A stretch of 64,000 nt of DNA from G963701675 sp963701675 (GTDB lineage Bacteria; Planctomycetota; Planctomycetia; Gemmatales; Gemmataceae): positions 744,001-808,000 of the forward strand of contig OY969623.1 in assembly GCA_963701675.1 (NCBI GenBank), written 5' to 3'. The first letter of the stretch is position 1, and each line of letters begins with the position of its first letter. Under the pieces are notes generated by a model, which was given only the letters and a program-made list of their open reading frames with translations, ran no database searches and had not been told where the DNA came from. This document shows positions 19,228-27,480 of this stretch, in pieces. Both the position numbers and the translations under genes were made by a program.

Positions 19228-19261
19228 AGAAACCCGGTTTCTTCCGAGAAACCGGGTTTCT
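19228..19261. repeat. Perfect short-loop palindrome
   Basis: Arms AGAAACCCGGTTTCT (19228-19242) and AGAAACCGGGTTTCT (19247-19261) are perfectly complementary over 15 bp around a TCCG loop. Each arm is itself nearly palindromic (AGAAACC/GGTTTCT), so the element can also form two smaller hairpins. No U tract follows. It is most likely a copy of a dispersed palindromic repeat. Confidence 0.7.
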
Positions 19262-19658
19262 CGCTGTCGGAATCCAACGTTAACTTCAAGATTCGGCAAG
19301 CTTACAGAGTGTTAAGCAAGGGCTGGTTCGAGAAACATTGTGCTAGCAGCTCGCGCGAAACGGCAATCTATGCAATCCCTCTAAGAGATTTAAAATCTAA
19401 GTCCGTTCCGATTAGTTTCCAGGACATCACGTAGTCGTTTGACGTTAGCTGGTATTTCACAGATAGTTACGCATTTGTCACCGATTTCCATCATTCCGAG
19501 ACGCAGGACTGCCGCGATATTTTCTTGCTTTTTTGGCCTCTAATGTGCTGCCTTCATTAACGTCTCATAATTCGCAAGGAGTGCGCGACCGCAGGTATGC
19601 GATGCGGTGAAATCGCCCTCAAATCGGTTGGTGGATCGCATCCTGGAGGAGTGGACTC
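19262..19658. other. Intergenic region before the PEP-CTERM gene
   Basis: About 400 bases, relatively AT-rich, with only spurious short ORFs. It presumably carries the promoter for the PEP-CTERM gene. I see no terminator or repeat in it. Confidence 0.35.
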
Positions 19659-20354
19659 GTGGTTCCAAAGCTTACCAAGATATTCGCCATCGCGACGTTG
19701 TTGCTTGTCGCGGTTCCGCGTACTTATGCCGGACCCGTCCTCACGCTGGACGACCTGCTCAAAGGCATGTCCCTCAAGGTAAACGACTTAGTTTTCTCGA
19801 ACTTCGGGAACTTCAGCTCGGTCGGCTTCCTAGGTGGCCATTCGGTCGACCCGAAACTGGTGGCCGTGGTTCCAATGATGTTTAATGGGGCGCCGGGGCT
19901 GATGTTTCAAAGTCCGTCGCAGTTTGTGGTTGGCATGGGGCAGCAGCAAGAAACCCATTTCACTTTTACGGTTACGTCCGCGACGAGCTTTATCACCGGC
20001 GCTGGAATGAGTTTTACCGCGGCGGCTTACGGCGCAGGCAGTGCCACGATCGGCGGCGCCTTAACGGCTGTTCCGAACGGGCTGCTGGTATCGACGCTGA
20101 TTCCGCAGAATCATGCCTACGGGAAGCTCACGGGCCCGCTTTCGTCGATCACGATTAATAAGGACATCTCCCTTGTCGGCGGGGGCGATCCTGGGTCGCT
20201 CACGTTTCTGAGTGACTTTTCGACGAGCTTTAGCAGCAGTGGAGTAGTTCCAGAGCCCGCGAGTGCAACTTTGCTCGCCATCGGCGTCGTGGCGCTGGTG
20301 GGGTACCGAATTAGGTCGGCGCGCGCCGGTCGCACCGCAACGGCCGCGGAATAG
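19659..20354 (+). CDS. PEP-CTERM sorting domain protein
   Basis: A 231-residue exported protein. GTG at 19659 is chosen because a GGAGGAG site lies 8 bases upstream. A signal peptide (IFAIATLLLVAVPRTYA) is followed by a Ser/Gly/Thr-rich beta domain without recognised family. The C-terminus has the canonical PEP-CTERM tripartite signal: VPEPAS, a hydrophobic helix (ATLLAIGVVALVGY) and a basic tail (RIRSARAGR). Such proteins are processed by an exosortase and are associated with exopolysaccharide or surface deposition. No exosortase gene is in the window. A terminator follows. Confidence 0.88.
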   Translation: MVPKLTKIFAIATLLLVAVPRTYAGPVLTLDDLLKGMSLKVNDLVFSNFGNFSSVGFLGGHSVDPKLVAVVPMMFNGAPGLMFQSPSQFVVGMGQQQETHFTFTVTSATSFITGAGMSFTAAAYGAGSATIGGALTAVPNGLLVSTLIPQNHAYGKLTGPLSSITINKDISLVGGGDPGSLTFLSDFSTSFSSSGVVPEPASATLLAIGVVALVGYRIRSARAGRTATAAE

Positions 20355-20385
20355 TAAAGAAACCCCCTGCTTTGTCAGGGTCGTA

Positions 20386-20425
20386 GGGCACGCCTTCACA
20401 CCACCGAGGGGGCGTGCCCCTTTTT
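20386..20425 (+). terminator. Rho-independent terminator of the PEP-CTERM gene
   Basis: Stem GGGCACGCC (20386-20394) / GGCGTGCCC (20411-20419) with a 16-base loop, followed by CTTTTT, 32 bases after the stop codon. Confidence 0.8.
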
Positions 20426-20785
20426 CGTTGGTAGGATCATAAAACTCACACAACGTTGCCGATCATAATCGCCATACTTGCGCACGCATATTAGGGGAAA
20501 CATATGAAGTGAATCTAACCAACGTCAAAGGGATTTCCACCTGGTTCAGATGCGTTTTGTGTCGCCTTAACGCGTTAGCGTCAAATAGAATCAGAACGGT
20601 CCAACAATTGCTTCTCACAAATCTCTAATTAATTTCCTCATCCGGTGACTCGAACTTGAGCGGCAGGTAGGTTTTGGACGAGGGAATTATGGGGCTGGAA
20701 CGATTCCGTTCCCGGGCCATACCCACCGGGTCGCGGAGAAGAGGATTCGGAATACTAGAGGCCGTGCATCGCCGCTCACACGAAG
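20426..20785. other. Unassigned stretch ending at an orphan terminator
   Basis: About 360 bases between two plus-strand terminators. There is no convincing protein gene: an 80-codon ORF beginning near 20674 reads straight through the second terminator and has no family resemblance. Because the downstream terminator faces plus, this stretch could encode a small RNA. Confidence 0.3.
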
Positions 20786-20818
20786 GACACGCCGCCAGGA
20801 ACAGGGGCGTGTCTTTTT
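20786..20818 (+). terminator. Orphan plus-strand rho-independent terminator
   Basis: Stem GACACGCC (20786-20793) / GGCGTGTC (20806-20813) followed by TTTTT. The nearest plus-strand gene already has its own terminator 360 bases upstream. The T run is only on the plus strand, so it does not primarily serve the convergent minus-strand gene. Confidence 0.65.
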
Positions 20819-20833
20819 GTTTTCCGCCCGGAG

Positions 20834-21982
20834 CTAGGTTAAACCTCGCCGAATCTCAGCCTTCATTTGAGACAGGTTTTCAATTCCGACTGAGAGGCGG
20901 ATCAGACCATCGGTAATCCCTTGGCGAGCTTTCTCCGCGCCGGAAAGGTATCGATGCGAGGTGCAACTCGGATGACTTGCCGTGGTGGTAGTGTGGCCAA
21001 GTGACGGGCTGAATGGTATGGCTTTCGCCGAGCGAAAAAAGCGATTGACGGCAGCGCGTCCTTCGGTCAGTTCGAAACAGAGCATGTTTCCGAAGCCATC
21101 GGCCAAGATTCTCTTAGCTATTTCGTGATCGGGATGATCGACACGCCCCGGATAAATTACGCGCCGCACTCCCGGTTGCGACGGCAACCAATCCGCCAGG
21201 GCTGCCGCGTTGCTGCTCGATTGGCGTACGCGCAAGTCCAATGTGGGCAGACTCCTGACGGCAAGCCAACAGTCAAACGGACCGGCCATCAACCCCCAGG
21301 TGGTTGCGGCCTTCATCATCCGTTGTGGGTTCCCACCCTTTCCACACACGACGCCAAGGGTAATGTCGCTATGGCCGCCGATGAGTTTCCCGAGGCTCTC
21401 CATCACGAGGTCGGCGCCGAAAAGCAGGGGTTTGCACAACACCGGCGTGGCGAAGGTATTGTCGACCAGTAGCGGGCACCCGCGATCATGGGCCACCTTT
21501 GCGAGGGCCGGTATGTCGCTCATCCGCAGAAGAGGATTGGAACTTGTTTCCGCCACGAACAAACGTGGCTTGATGCCAAGTGCTTTTTCGACCGCCGTCA
21601 AGTCGGTGCAGTCTACGTAGGTGGTTTCGATGCCAAGGCGCGTTAGCTCGTCCGTGAACAGCATCGTGGTCCGGCCATAAAGGCGATCGCTGGCAACGAT
21701 GTGATCTCCCTGAGCGGCGTGGGTCAAGACGCAGGCGCTGATGGCGGCCATGCCCGAACCGCAAACCACTGCCCAGTCGCCGGCTTCGACGGCTTTCAAT
21801 TCCGACGCAAGCTGCTCGGCATTCGGATGGGCGTCGCGGGCATAAATGAACCCCGGTTCGCCGTCGTTAAGAATCGCATCCAGCGAGTCCAAATCGGCGA
21901 GCGAGTATACCGACGCCTGATAGAGCGGCGGCGCCATCGGCGTGGACTTACCTAACGACGGATGGGAATGATTGTGAGACAT
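20834..21982 (-). CDS. PLP-dependent trans-sulfuration enzyme (cystathionine gamma-synthase/lyase family)
   Basis: About 382 residues of the Cys/Met metabolism PLP enzyme family. The start at ATG 21982 (MSHNHSH) is preferred over a longer upstream extension that lacks homology. Family signatures: PPLYQASVYS near the N-terminus, GSGMAAISA (PLP phosphate site), VDNTFATPVL, and the PLP lysine in ESLGKLIGGHSDI. C-terminal block: IRLSVGIENL. Members interconvert homocysteine, cystathionine and cysteine or release methanethiol; sequence alone does not fix MetB, MetC or gamma-lyase. It lies just downstream of the pseudophosphatase-like gene on the same strand. Confidence 0.85.
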   Translation of the reverse strand: MSHNHSHPSLGKSTPMAPPLYQASVYSLADLDSLDAILNDGEPGFIYARDAHPNAEQLASELKAVEAGDWAVVCGSGMAAISACVLTHAAQGDHIVASDRLYGRTTMLFTDELTRLGIETTYVDCTDLTAVEKALGIKPRLFVAETSSNPLLRMSDIPALAKVAHDRGCPLLVDNTFATPVLCKPLLFGADLVMESLGKLIGGHSDITLGVVCGKGGNPQRMMKAATTWGLMAGPFDCWLAVRSLPTLDLRVRQSSSNAAALADWLPSQPGVRRVIYPGRVDHPDHEIAKRILADGFGNMLCFELTEGRAAVNRFFRSAKAIPFSPSLGHTTTTASHPSCTSHRYLSGAEKARQGITDGLIRLSVGIENLSQMKAEIRRGLT

Positions 21983-22059
21983 TTCGCGAAGACTTCTCCG
22001 TGGTACGCGGTCTCTTCGGAAATGATATGCGTCCAGCCGTATGCCGTCGTGCGGAATCG

Positions 22060-22941
22060 TTACTTGCCGTTGGGCAGGGCTTGAGAGCTGAGATATTTCT
22101 GTATGGCGAGCCACATCGCCCGCTCCTCGTCCGACGTCGCTTCTTTCAGTCCGAGTCGTCCCGCCTGAGTTCGAGCTGCTTCATCGGAAAGACGTTCGTC
22201 GACGCGGAAATGAAGATACCACACGCTACCGGCGAGGGTGCCGTTTTTGTCATACACAAACAGCGGAAACGAAGCGGTATCGGTGACCTGCCGCCTGAAT
22301 TGGTCCAATAGATCGGGCGTTAGCGTCTGCGGCGACAGTTCCAGACTCCGGTACTCCATTCCACGTTTTTCGATCTCTCGGCGGTCGGCGCTGTCGTCCG
22401 AGCCCGGAGAACGGATGTGGAGCACCGTGCGGTACCCAGATGATTTGAGCCAATCAAGCCCATCCAACATCGGCTTGAGTCCGGCGGAAACCCGGTCCTT
22501 CACTCCGGCGAATTGCGGAATACCGACCGGCATTGACGGCATCTTGTCATAAGGCGCCGCCGCCGCCGGCGCCGGTGTCGCTTGACGCTCTTCACTGGTC
22601 GCCGGCTTGACCGGATCGGACACGGGAGCACGGGAGGGCTCGGGCGGCATTAAGCGGGCATCCGGCTGTGAACTCGCCGCCGGTCCCGATTCTAAGCCCT
22701 GTGAACGAATAGCACTGGGCGGTTGGGGCGGCATCGGTGCCTGTGCCTGGGTGGCGCCGATGGGCGCCACATCGGTCGGCGTTAGCCGATGCGGCGGTGT
22801 GTACCCGAGCAGCGGGCGCGGCGGATATGCCGCGGCAATGTCATTCGGCGGAGGTGGCGGCGGACAACAATTACGGCAGCCCGGAGTGCTCGTTCCGACG
22901 AGAAATGCCATTATCCAAATGCTCAACGATGGCGTCCGCAC
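22060..22941 (-). CDS. Exported Pro-rich protein with degenerate phosphatase-like domain
   Basis: GTG at 22941 is chosen because GGAG lies 7 bases upstream; the ORF is open further but that part has no coding character. The product (293 residues) has a hydrophobic N-terminus ending in TSTPGCRNCCPPPPPP, possibly a lipoprotein signal, and a Pro/Ala-rich linker to about residue 155. The C-terminal domain resembles the DUF442/Blh dual-specificity-phosphatase fold: SGYRTVLHIRSPGSDD, MEYRSLELSPQTLTPDLLDQ, then FPLFVYDKNGTLAGSVWYL. The usual C-x4-R loop (CRSGxR) is here DKNGTL, so both the catalytic Cys and Arg are missing. It is probably a binding or structural domain rather than an enzyme. Confidence 0.6.
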   Translation of the reverse strand: MRTPSLSIWIMAFLVGTSTPGCRNCCPPPPPPNDIAAAYPPRPLLGYTPPHRLTPTDVAPIGATQAQAPMPPQPPSAIRSQGLESGPAASSQPDARLMPPEPSRAPVSDPVKPATSEERQATPAPAAAAPYDKMPSMPVGIPQFAGVKDRVSAGLKPMLDGLDWLKSSGYRTVLHIRSPGSDDSADRREIEKRGMEYRSLELSPQTLTPDLLDQFRRQVTDTASFPLFVYDKNGTLAGSVWYLHFRVDERLSDEAARTQAGRLGLKEATSDEERAMWLAIQKYLSSQALPNGK

Positions 22942-23101
22942 GGCGTGACTCCGGGAGGGCACAGGGCTGCCAGCTACCACATTGCAAATTCTAATCCGGT
23001 CACATGAGGGCGCTCTAGTGCAGCGTGTGAGACAGAGGCCGGAACCATGCGGAAATAGAGAGACGACTCCGGTGAGATGAACTTTGTGGTCTGGGCTGAC
23101 T

Positions 23102-23617
23102 TTACCGAGCGTTCCCGCTATGCTGTTCAGCCAAGACGGCCCATTCGGTGAGCTTGGCGGCGGTGAGGCCGATATGCTCGAAACATCCGGTGATAACACC
23201 CTTTGGCGCGGTGAGCAAACTAATCAGGATGTCCATGCAACTCACCTGGCCCCGATCCTGGTCAGCGGCGCGAGCATGTGCATCCCGCAGTAAACGAATA
23301 GCGTTGTCGGAGAGGAACTCGCGGTTGAGATAGACGGTCTTCCACTCGGCTTCGCGCTGATCGAAGAGTTCTTGGAATTGCTCCAGTAGTTTCGGGAGGG
23401 AATAGCCGAGCCGCCGGCCCCAGGCCGATACGGCGGAATCCGGTGCCGCCAGAAGTCCCATGAAGACATGCGGGCTGCGGACGCGATCCCAATGGGTTTC
23501 TGAAGCGAGGCGGATGGCCGCCTGAAGCGCGGTGACGGCGCCGCCGTCTAGCAAGTCCATTCGCAACCGGCCGTCCGGCCAGAACACATCACCCGCCGAT
23601 CCTTCCGGGTTTTCCAT
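23102..23617 (-). CDS. Stand-alone Clp N-terminal (Clp-R) domain protein
   Basis: A 171-residue protein resembling the N-terminal double repeat of ClpA/ClpB/ClpC. Repeat one is around ALQAAIRLASETHWDRVRSP with HVFMGLL; repeat two is around NAIRLLRDAHARAADQDRGQ followed by VSCMDILISLLTAP. No AAA+ domain follows, so it is not a truncated chaperone in the usual sense; the C-terminus ends normally. Lone Clp-N proteins may bind substrates or compete with Clp ATPases, which is inference here. It is in the same orientation as the upstream WD40/LRR genes. Confidence 0.6.
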   Translation of the reverse strand: MENPEGSAGDVFWPDGRLRMDLLDGGAVTALQAAIRLASETHWDRVRSPHVFMGLLAAPDSAVSAWGRRLGYSLPKLLEQFQELFDQREAEWKTVYLNREFLSDNAIRLLRDAHARAADQDRGQVSCMDILISLLTAPKGVITGCFEHIGLTAAKLTEWAVLAEQHSGNAR

Positions 23618-23883
23618 GGGACCAGATCCTTACAGTTCCCGTGTGGTTGAGTGAATGCGATTGTGATCGAAAACCGGCTCAGACGCAAGGCCGTCACTTC
23701 ACCAAGACTTGATGGCAGGTTCGGCAACGTTTCTGATGAATGCGGACTTGCTTATGGCATTTCGGGCAGCGGCGAAACTTGCTCTGCCGCGCCTTTTTCG
23801 TCCGAGATCGTAATACCATCGAATCCGTCCTCCGTGTTCCTCAGCATGATAGAAACGCCCACGGGTACAGGCAATGCCGTGAT

Positions 23884-24877
23884 TCAACGTTTCGCGGCGG
23901 GCTTCAAGGCGGACATGTCCCATTCCTTCACGATTTTGTCCCCGCCGGCGGAGTAGAGCGTCTTTCCGTCGCGCGCGAATAACACCGTGTTGACGTCTCG
24001 CGCATGTCCCTTGATTTCCTTGAGTTCCGTGCCGGTGGCGATGTCCCAGAGCTTGAGGGCGCGATCGTTGCACGCCGAGGCGACGAGGCGGCCGTCCGGA
24101 GAGAGGTCGAGGCTGTTCACATTGATCGTGGCGCCTTTTAGAGTCGCCGTTTCTTTGCCTGTGGCTGGATCCCAGAGCTTGATCGTCCCGTCGCGGCTTC
24201 CGGATGCGAGCTGCCGACCGTCCGGCGAGAAGAGCAAGGCGTTAATCCAGCGTGTATGTCCGCGGAGGAGCCTGAGTTTCCTCGCCGGCGCCGACGTTCC
24301 AAAGCCGAATCGTATCGTCATAACCACCCGTGGCTAGTGTCCGACTGTCCGGGGAAAACGCGACAGTGGTCACGTGTTTGAGGTGTCCGCGCAAGGTTTG
24401 AACTTCTTGCCATGTCGATGTATCCCAAAGCTTGGCCGTTTTGTCGGTGCTCGCGGATGCCAAATACTTCCCATCGGGGGAGAAAGCAACACAGCCAACC
24501 CCGGCCTTGTGCCCCTGTAAAACCTTGAGCTCCGTTCCCCTGACCGAATCCCAGATGCGCACTGTGCGGTCCAGGCTGGCCGACGCCAGCCAGCGCCCGT
24601 CCTTCGAGAAGGCAACCCACGGCACCTCATCCTTGTGACCTTTGAGCGTCCGCAGTTCCTTTCCCGTCTCAATATCCCACAGTTTGATGGTTCGATCGAG
24701 GCTCGACGAGGCAAGCGTCTTTCCATCCGGCGAAATGGCCAGACAAAAGATGTCGCCGTCGTGTCCGGTCAAGGTGCGCCGCGGTTGCGTCTCATCGGCG
24801 CGAGCCGCGACAAGGAACGATGCACAGGCAAGGACCAGCGCCAGGGCGACTCGGACTTGAACACGCATTCTCAACAA
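23884..24877 (-). CDS. Exported seven-bladed WD40 protein (frameshifted)
   Basis: Two overlapping reading frames together encode one protein. The first has a signal peptide (LALVLACASFLVAARA) and four WD40 repeats (e.g. LTGHDGDIFCLAISPDGKTL). The second frame has three more (e.g. LRGHTRWINALLFSPDGRQL). Deleting one C of the CC at 24271-24272 joins them in register after LWNVGAGEETQ, giving 330 residues with exactly seven repeats, the number needed to close a propeller. This supports a sequence-level insertion rather than two genes. It is probably a periplasmic protein-interaction scaffold. It starts 6 bases after the LRR gene ends, so they likely form an operon. Confidence 0.8.
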
Positions 24878-24883
24878 CTCCGA

Positions 24884-25504
24884 TTACGGGTCTTTCTTGT
24901 CGTCCTTCTTTGGCTTGTCGTCCTTTTTTGTTTCCGCGGGAGGTTCCAGATTGAGGCCGCGCGTTATCTCCACTTGTGGCAAAGCCTGTTTGAGCCGGGC
25001 CACGCCGGCGTCGGTCGCTTTGGTTTGAAAGAGGTATAAGTTCTTGAGCTTCTTCATGCCCTCCAGGTGGCGCAAGCCGGTATCGGTGATTTCGGTCCCA
25101 TACAGATTCAAGTATTCGAGATTGGTCAATCCCTTGAGATTTTCCAGTCCGTTGTCCGTGATCTTGGTCTTCTCGAGATGTAACCGAATAAGCGTTGTCA
25201 AATCCTTCAGGTGTGCCAACTGCGAATCGGTGACCGGTTGGGCGCGGAGATTCAGATAGATGACATTCTTCAGCTCTTTCAATGGTGTGAGGTGCTCGTC
25301 GGAGAATTTGCCGTCGTTTTGAATGTAGGACACTTCCAGGCGCGGGTCGTTCTGTGCCACTTCGATGGCCAAGCCGCCGAGCTTCCGAATAGCCGCCATT
25401 GCCTTTTGTTCTGCCTCGGAGCGCGGCGGCGGCTTCGGCGCATCCTGACCGAGCAGCGTCGTGATCCAAGTAATACTGATTGCGGCCGCAATGAATGTTC
25501 GCAT
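24884..25504 (-). CDS. Exported leucine-rich repeat protein
   Basis: A 206-residue protein with a signal peptide (MRTFIAAAISITWITTLLGQ) and about five LRR units of 24 residues of the bacterial type (LKNVIYLNLRAQPVTDSQLA, LTTLIRLHLEKTKITDNGLE, LTNLEYLNLYGTEITDTGLR, LKNLYLFQTKATDAGVA). It ends in a Lys/Asp-rich tail (KKDDKPKKDDKKDP). Such proteins are frequent in Planctomycetes, and their partners are unknown. It lies between hicB and the WD40 gene on the same strand. Confidence 0.8.
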   Translation of the reverse strand: MRTFIAAAISITWITTLLGQDAPKPPPRSEAEQKAMAAIRKLGGLAIEVAQNDPRLEVSYIQNDGKFSDEHLTPLKELKNVIYLNLRAQPVTDSQLAHLKDLTTLIRLHLEKTKITDNGLENLKGLTNLEYLNLYGTEITDTGLRHLEGMKKLKNLYLFQTKATDAGVARLKQALPQVEITRGLNLEPPAETKKDDKPKKDDKKDP

Positions 25505-25526
25505 GTTGCTAGCCCAAAAGGCGAAA

Positions 25527-25748
25527 CTAGTGACTTGCCTGATAAATTGCCGGGCGATATCGCGGTTTGGGAACGCGTTTTTTCCCGTCGCGCGCGACTT
25601 TCAGCCATGCACGCTTGGCAACTTGGACCTCCCGAACCGCCTCTTCCGGCGTCTTTCCGAAAGCAGTGCAGCATTGGAGGTCCGGGATGTCGGCGACGTA
25701 ACGTGCATCGCTTTCGCTGTAGAAAACATTAATGTGGTAGTCTTTCAT
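25527..25748 (-). CDS. HicB-family antitoxin-like protein, orphan
   Basis: A 73-residue HicB-like domain: an alternating strand start (YHINVFYSESDARYVADIPD), then FGKTPEEAVREVQVAKRAWL, the classic HicB alpha-helix after the strand pair. There is no HicA (a dsRBD-like protein of about 60 residues) on either side, and no C-terminal DNA-binding helix-turn-helix or RHH. It may be a solitary HicB domain of the UPF0150 type rather than a functioning antitoxin. It ends 22 bases before the LRR gene. Confidence 0.75.
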   Translation of the reverse strand: MKDYHINVFYSESDARYVADIPDLQCCTAFGKTPEEAVREVQVAKRAWLKVARDGKKRVPKPRYRPAIYQASH

Positions 25749-25802
25749 CAGCTCACCACAGAGATATATCGCGTGTCCGCGACACGGAAATCCAGCCGAT
25801 CC

Positions 25803-26441
25803 TTACTTCCCATTCGGAAGTTCTTTGATCTCGATTTTGCGCACCTCAATAACCGAACCGGGGTCGTGCTGTTGAATCGCAAAATGCCCTTTGGGGTATT
25901 TCATGTCGGGCACCTTGTATTCCACCGTTTTTTTGCCGTTCAGTATCACGGTCAGGTGATCGCCGTTCGCGATGACTTCCTGCGTAAACCACTCGTTCGG
26001 CTTCACGAGCTGCTCTTTGATTAGCACTTCCTTCACATCGGGAAAATAGAGGCTGCCCGTCTTGATTGGGTCGCCGCCGGTGCTGTTGATCTGGGCTTCA
26101 TAGCCCTTGGGGAAGGCCGGTCCAAACTGTGCACGGAAGTACTGACCGCTATTGCCGCGGTCATTGATTTTTGCTTCCACGCGATAATGGAAATTAGCGT
26201 AGTCGCCACGTTCGCTAAAAAGATGCCCCTTTGGTCCCGTGCCTCTTAGAATGCCATCCTTCACCTCCCACTTGGCCTTGTCGGCTGGGTGAGTCTTCCA
26301 CCCGGCCAGGTCTTTGCCGTTGAACAGCGACACCCAGCCGACGGCGTCGCCCTTTTTGTCGTCCGCGGTGGCTGAAGTGGCGGCGCCGCTCCACCATGCA
26401 ATTGCTGCCAGTATCGTCGCGCTGCAAACAAGCCGGCTCAT
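25803..26441 (-). CDS. DUF1080 (3-keto-disaccharide hydrolase-type) exported protein
   Basis: 212 residues with a signal peptide (SATILAAIAWWSGAATSATA). The body follows the DUF1080 pattern: WVSLFNGKDLAGWKT, WEVKDGILRGTG, LFSERGDYANFHYRVEAKIN, GNSGQYFRAQ and HFAIQQHDPGSVIEVRKIEI. The fold is a concanavalin-like beta-sandwich; members have been linked to carbohydrate cleavage and are strongly expanded in Planctomycetes and Verrucomicrobia. The substrate is unknown. The gene stands alone between hicB and a LEPR-XLL protein. Confidence 0.9.
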   Translation of the reverse strand: MSRLVCSATILAAIAWWSGAATSATADDKKGDAVGWVSLFNGKDLAGWKTHPADKAKWEVKDGILRGTGPKGHLFSERGDYANFHYRVEAKINDRGNSGQYFRAQFGPAFPKGYEAQINSTGGDPIKTGSLYFPDVKEVLIKEQLVKPNEWFTQEVIANGDHLTVILNGKKTVEYKVPDMKYPKGHFAIQQHDPGSVIEVRKIEIKELPNGK

Positions 26442-26538
26442 GGAACTGTCTCCCTGTAGATGTACCGTATCCCACGGCGTGTCTTACGGTGGCTTTCTAC
26501 GAACCGCAGGTGCCTTCGGCGTGACATGGATTGAATTC

Positions 26539-27456
26539 TCAAGGTAAAAACGTCAGCTCAAGGCTAAACACATCATTCGCCGAGTCGTATTGGAACCGGT
26601 GGTGAGCGAAGTAATTCGTGGAGTCACCGAGCGGCTCATCGTTTGAAGCCGGCGTGTCCGCAGGTCGAGATACGTCTATCGTTATCGGAATGCTGTCGTT
26701 CGTTTGAACCACATTCATGTGCGGCACAGTTGGCGGCGTGGGTATCGGATTCGGTGGCCGGCGGACCGTTTCAACACCGAACTTCAAGGTTACTTCGTCA
26801 CTGTAAACGGGTTCTGGCTCGCCGCCAAAGTAGGCCGACGCCGCCAGAGTGATTTTGTAAACTCCGGTCTTGGTGAAACCCCAGTTCAAGTGTGTATGGC
26901 CGCCGGGTTCCGTGTAGAAAACGGACGGCAGCGTTGCGCCATCGTCAAAGCTCGACATCCACCAGGCATTCGGAGGTTGGCCGTTTTGCCAACTGGAGAC
27001 CTCGCCCGGGCCTTCGACCTTAACCAGAGCCAGTGTGATCCACTCACCCGCAAAGGTCACCCGCGGATCGTTAGGCTGATAAACATCGAACGTGCCGCCC
27101 GCAATGTGCTCGGTCGCAACCGAAAGCGACACAAACGGCGACGATGAACTTGAATCCATGTGCCAAAACGGATTCCCGTCACCGGCGCCGATGAAATTCC
27201 ATCCGAACGGCTGAGTCGATTTTTGCGCGGGGTCGACGAAAATCAACACATCCTTCGGATTGTAAGTCACATTATGGGTCGTGTCCTCTACTTGGAAAGG
27301 CCCCCATAGGCCGTTGGCGAAATTCAGATGGAGGTGCAAGTGAGCGGATTTGATCACGGTCGTCATGAGGTTTCGGGTTTCCAGGTGTTCCACTCTTGGC
27401 CTTACGGATTGCCGGCCGTGCTGTGGAACTTGGAACCGTTTCCGGAATATCTTCAT
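26539..27456 (-). CDS. LEPR-XLL surface protein with choice-of-anchor M-type domain
   Basis: 305 residues. The N-terminus has basic residues and the motif PRVEHLETRNLMTT (about 20-33), the LEPR-XLL export/anchor signature. The body resembles the actinobacterial surface-anchored 'choice-of-anchor M' repeat: HLHLHLNFANGLW, DPAQKSTQPFGWNFIGAG, ITLALVKVEGPGEVSSWQNG, GGHTHLNWGFTKTGVYKITL and AASAYFGG. A Pro-rich linker leads to a short Asp/Ser-rich end. It is presumably displayed outside the cell; its ligand is unknown. The downstream DUF1080 gene and upstream pseudopilin gene are on the same strand. Confidence 0.75.
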   Translation of the reverse strand: MKIFRKRFQVPQHGRQSVRPRVEHLETRNLMTTVIKSAHLHLHLNFANGLWGPFQVEDTTHNVTYNPKDVLIFVDPAQKSTQPFGWNFIGAGDGNPFWHMDSSSSSPFVSLSVATEHIAGGTFDVYQPNDPRVTFAGEWITLALVKVEGPGEVSSWQNGQPPNAWWMSSFDDGATLPSVFYTEPGGHTHLNWGFTKTGVYKITLAASAYFGGEPEPVYSDEVTLKFGVETVRRPPNPIPTPPTVPHMNVVQTNDSIPITIDVSRPADTPASNDEPLGDSTNYFAHHRFQYDSANDVFSLELTFLP

Positions 27457-27480
27457 TTCGTTTGCTCCTATCGCGAATCG

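Noticed and set aside
20674..20916. Possible 80-residue protein
   Set aside because: Runs through a rho-independent terminator and overlaps the 3' end of the trans-sulfuration gene; no ribosome site and no family.
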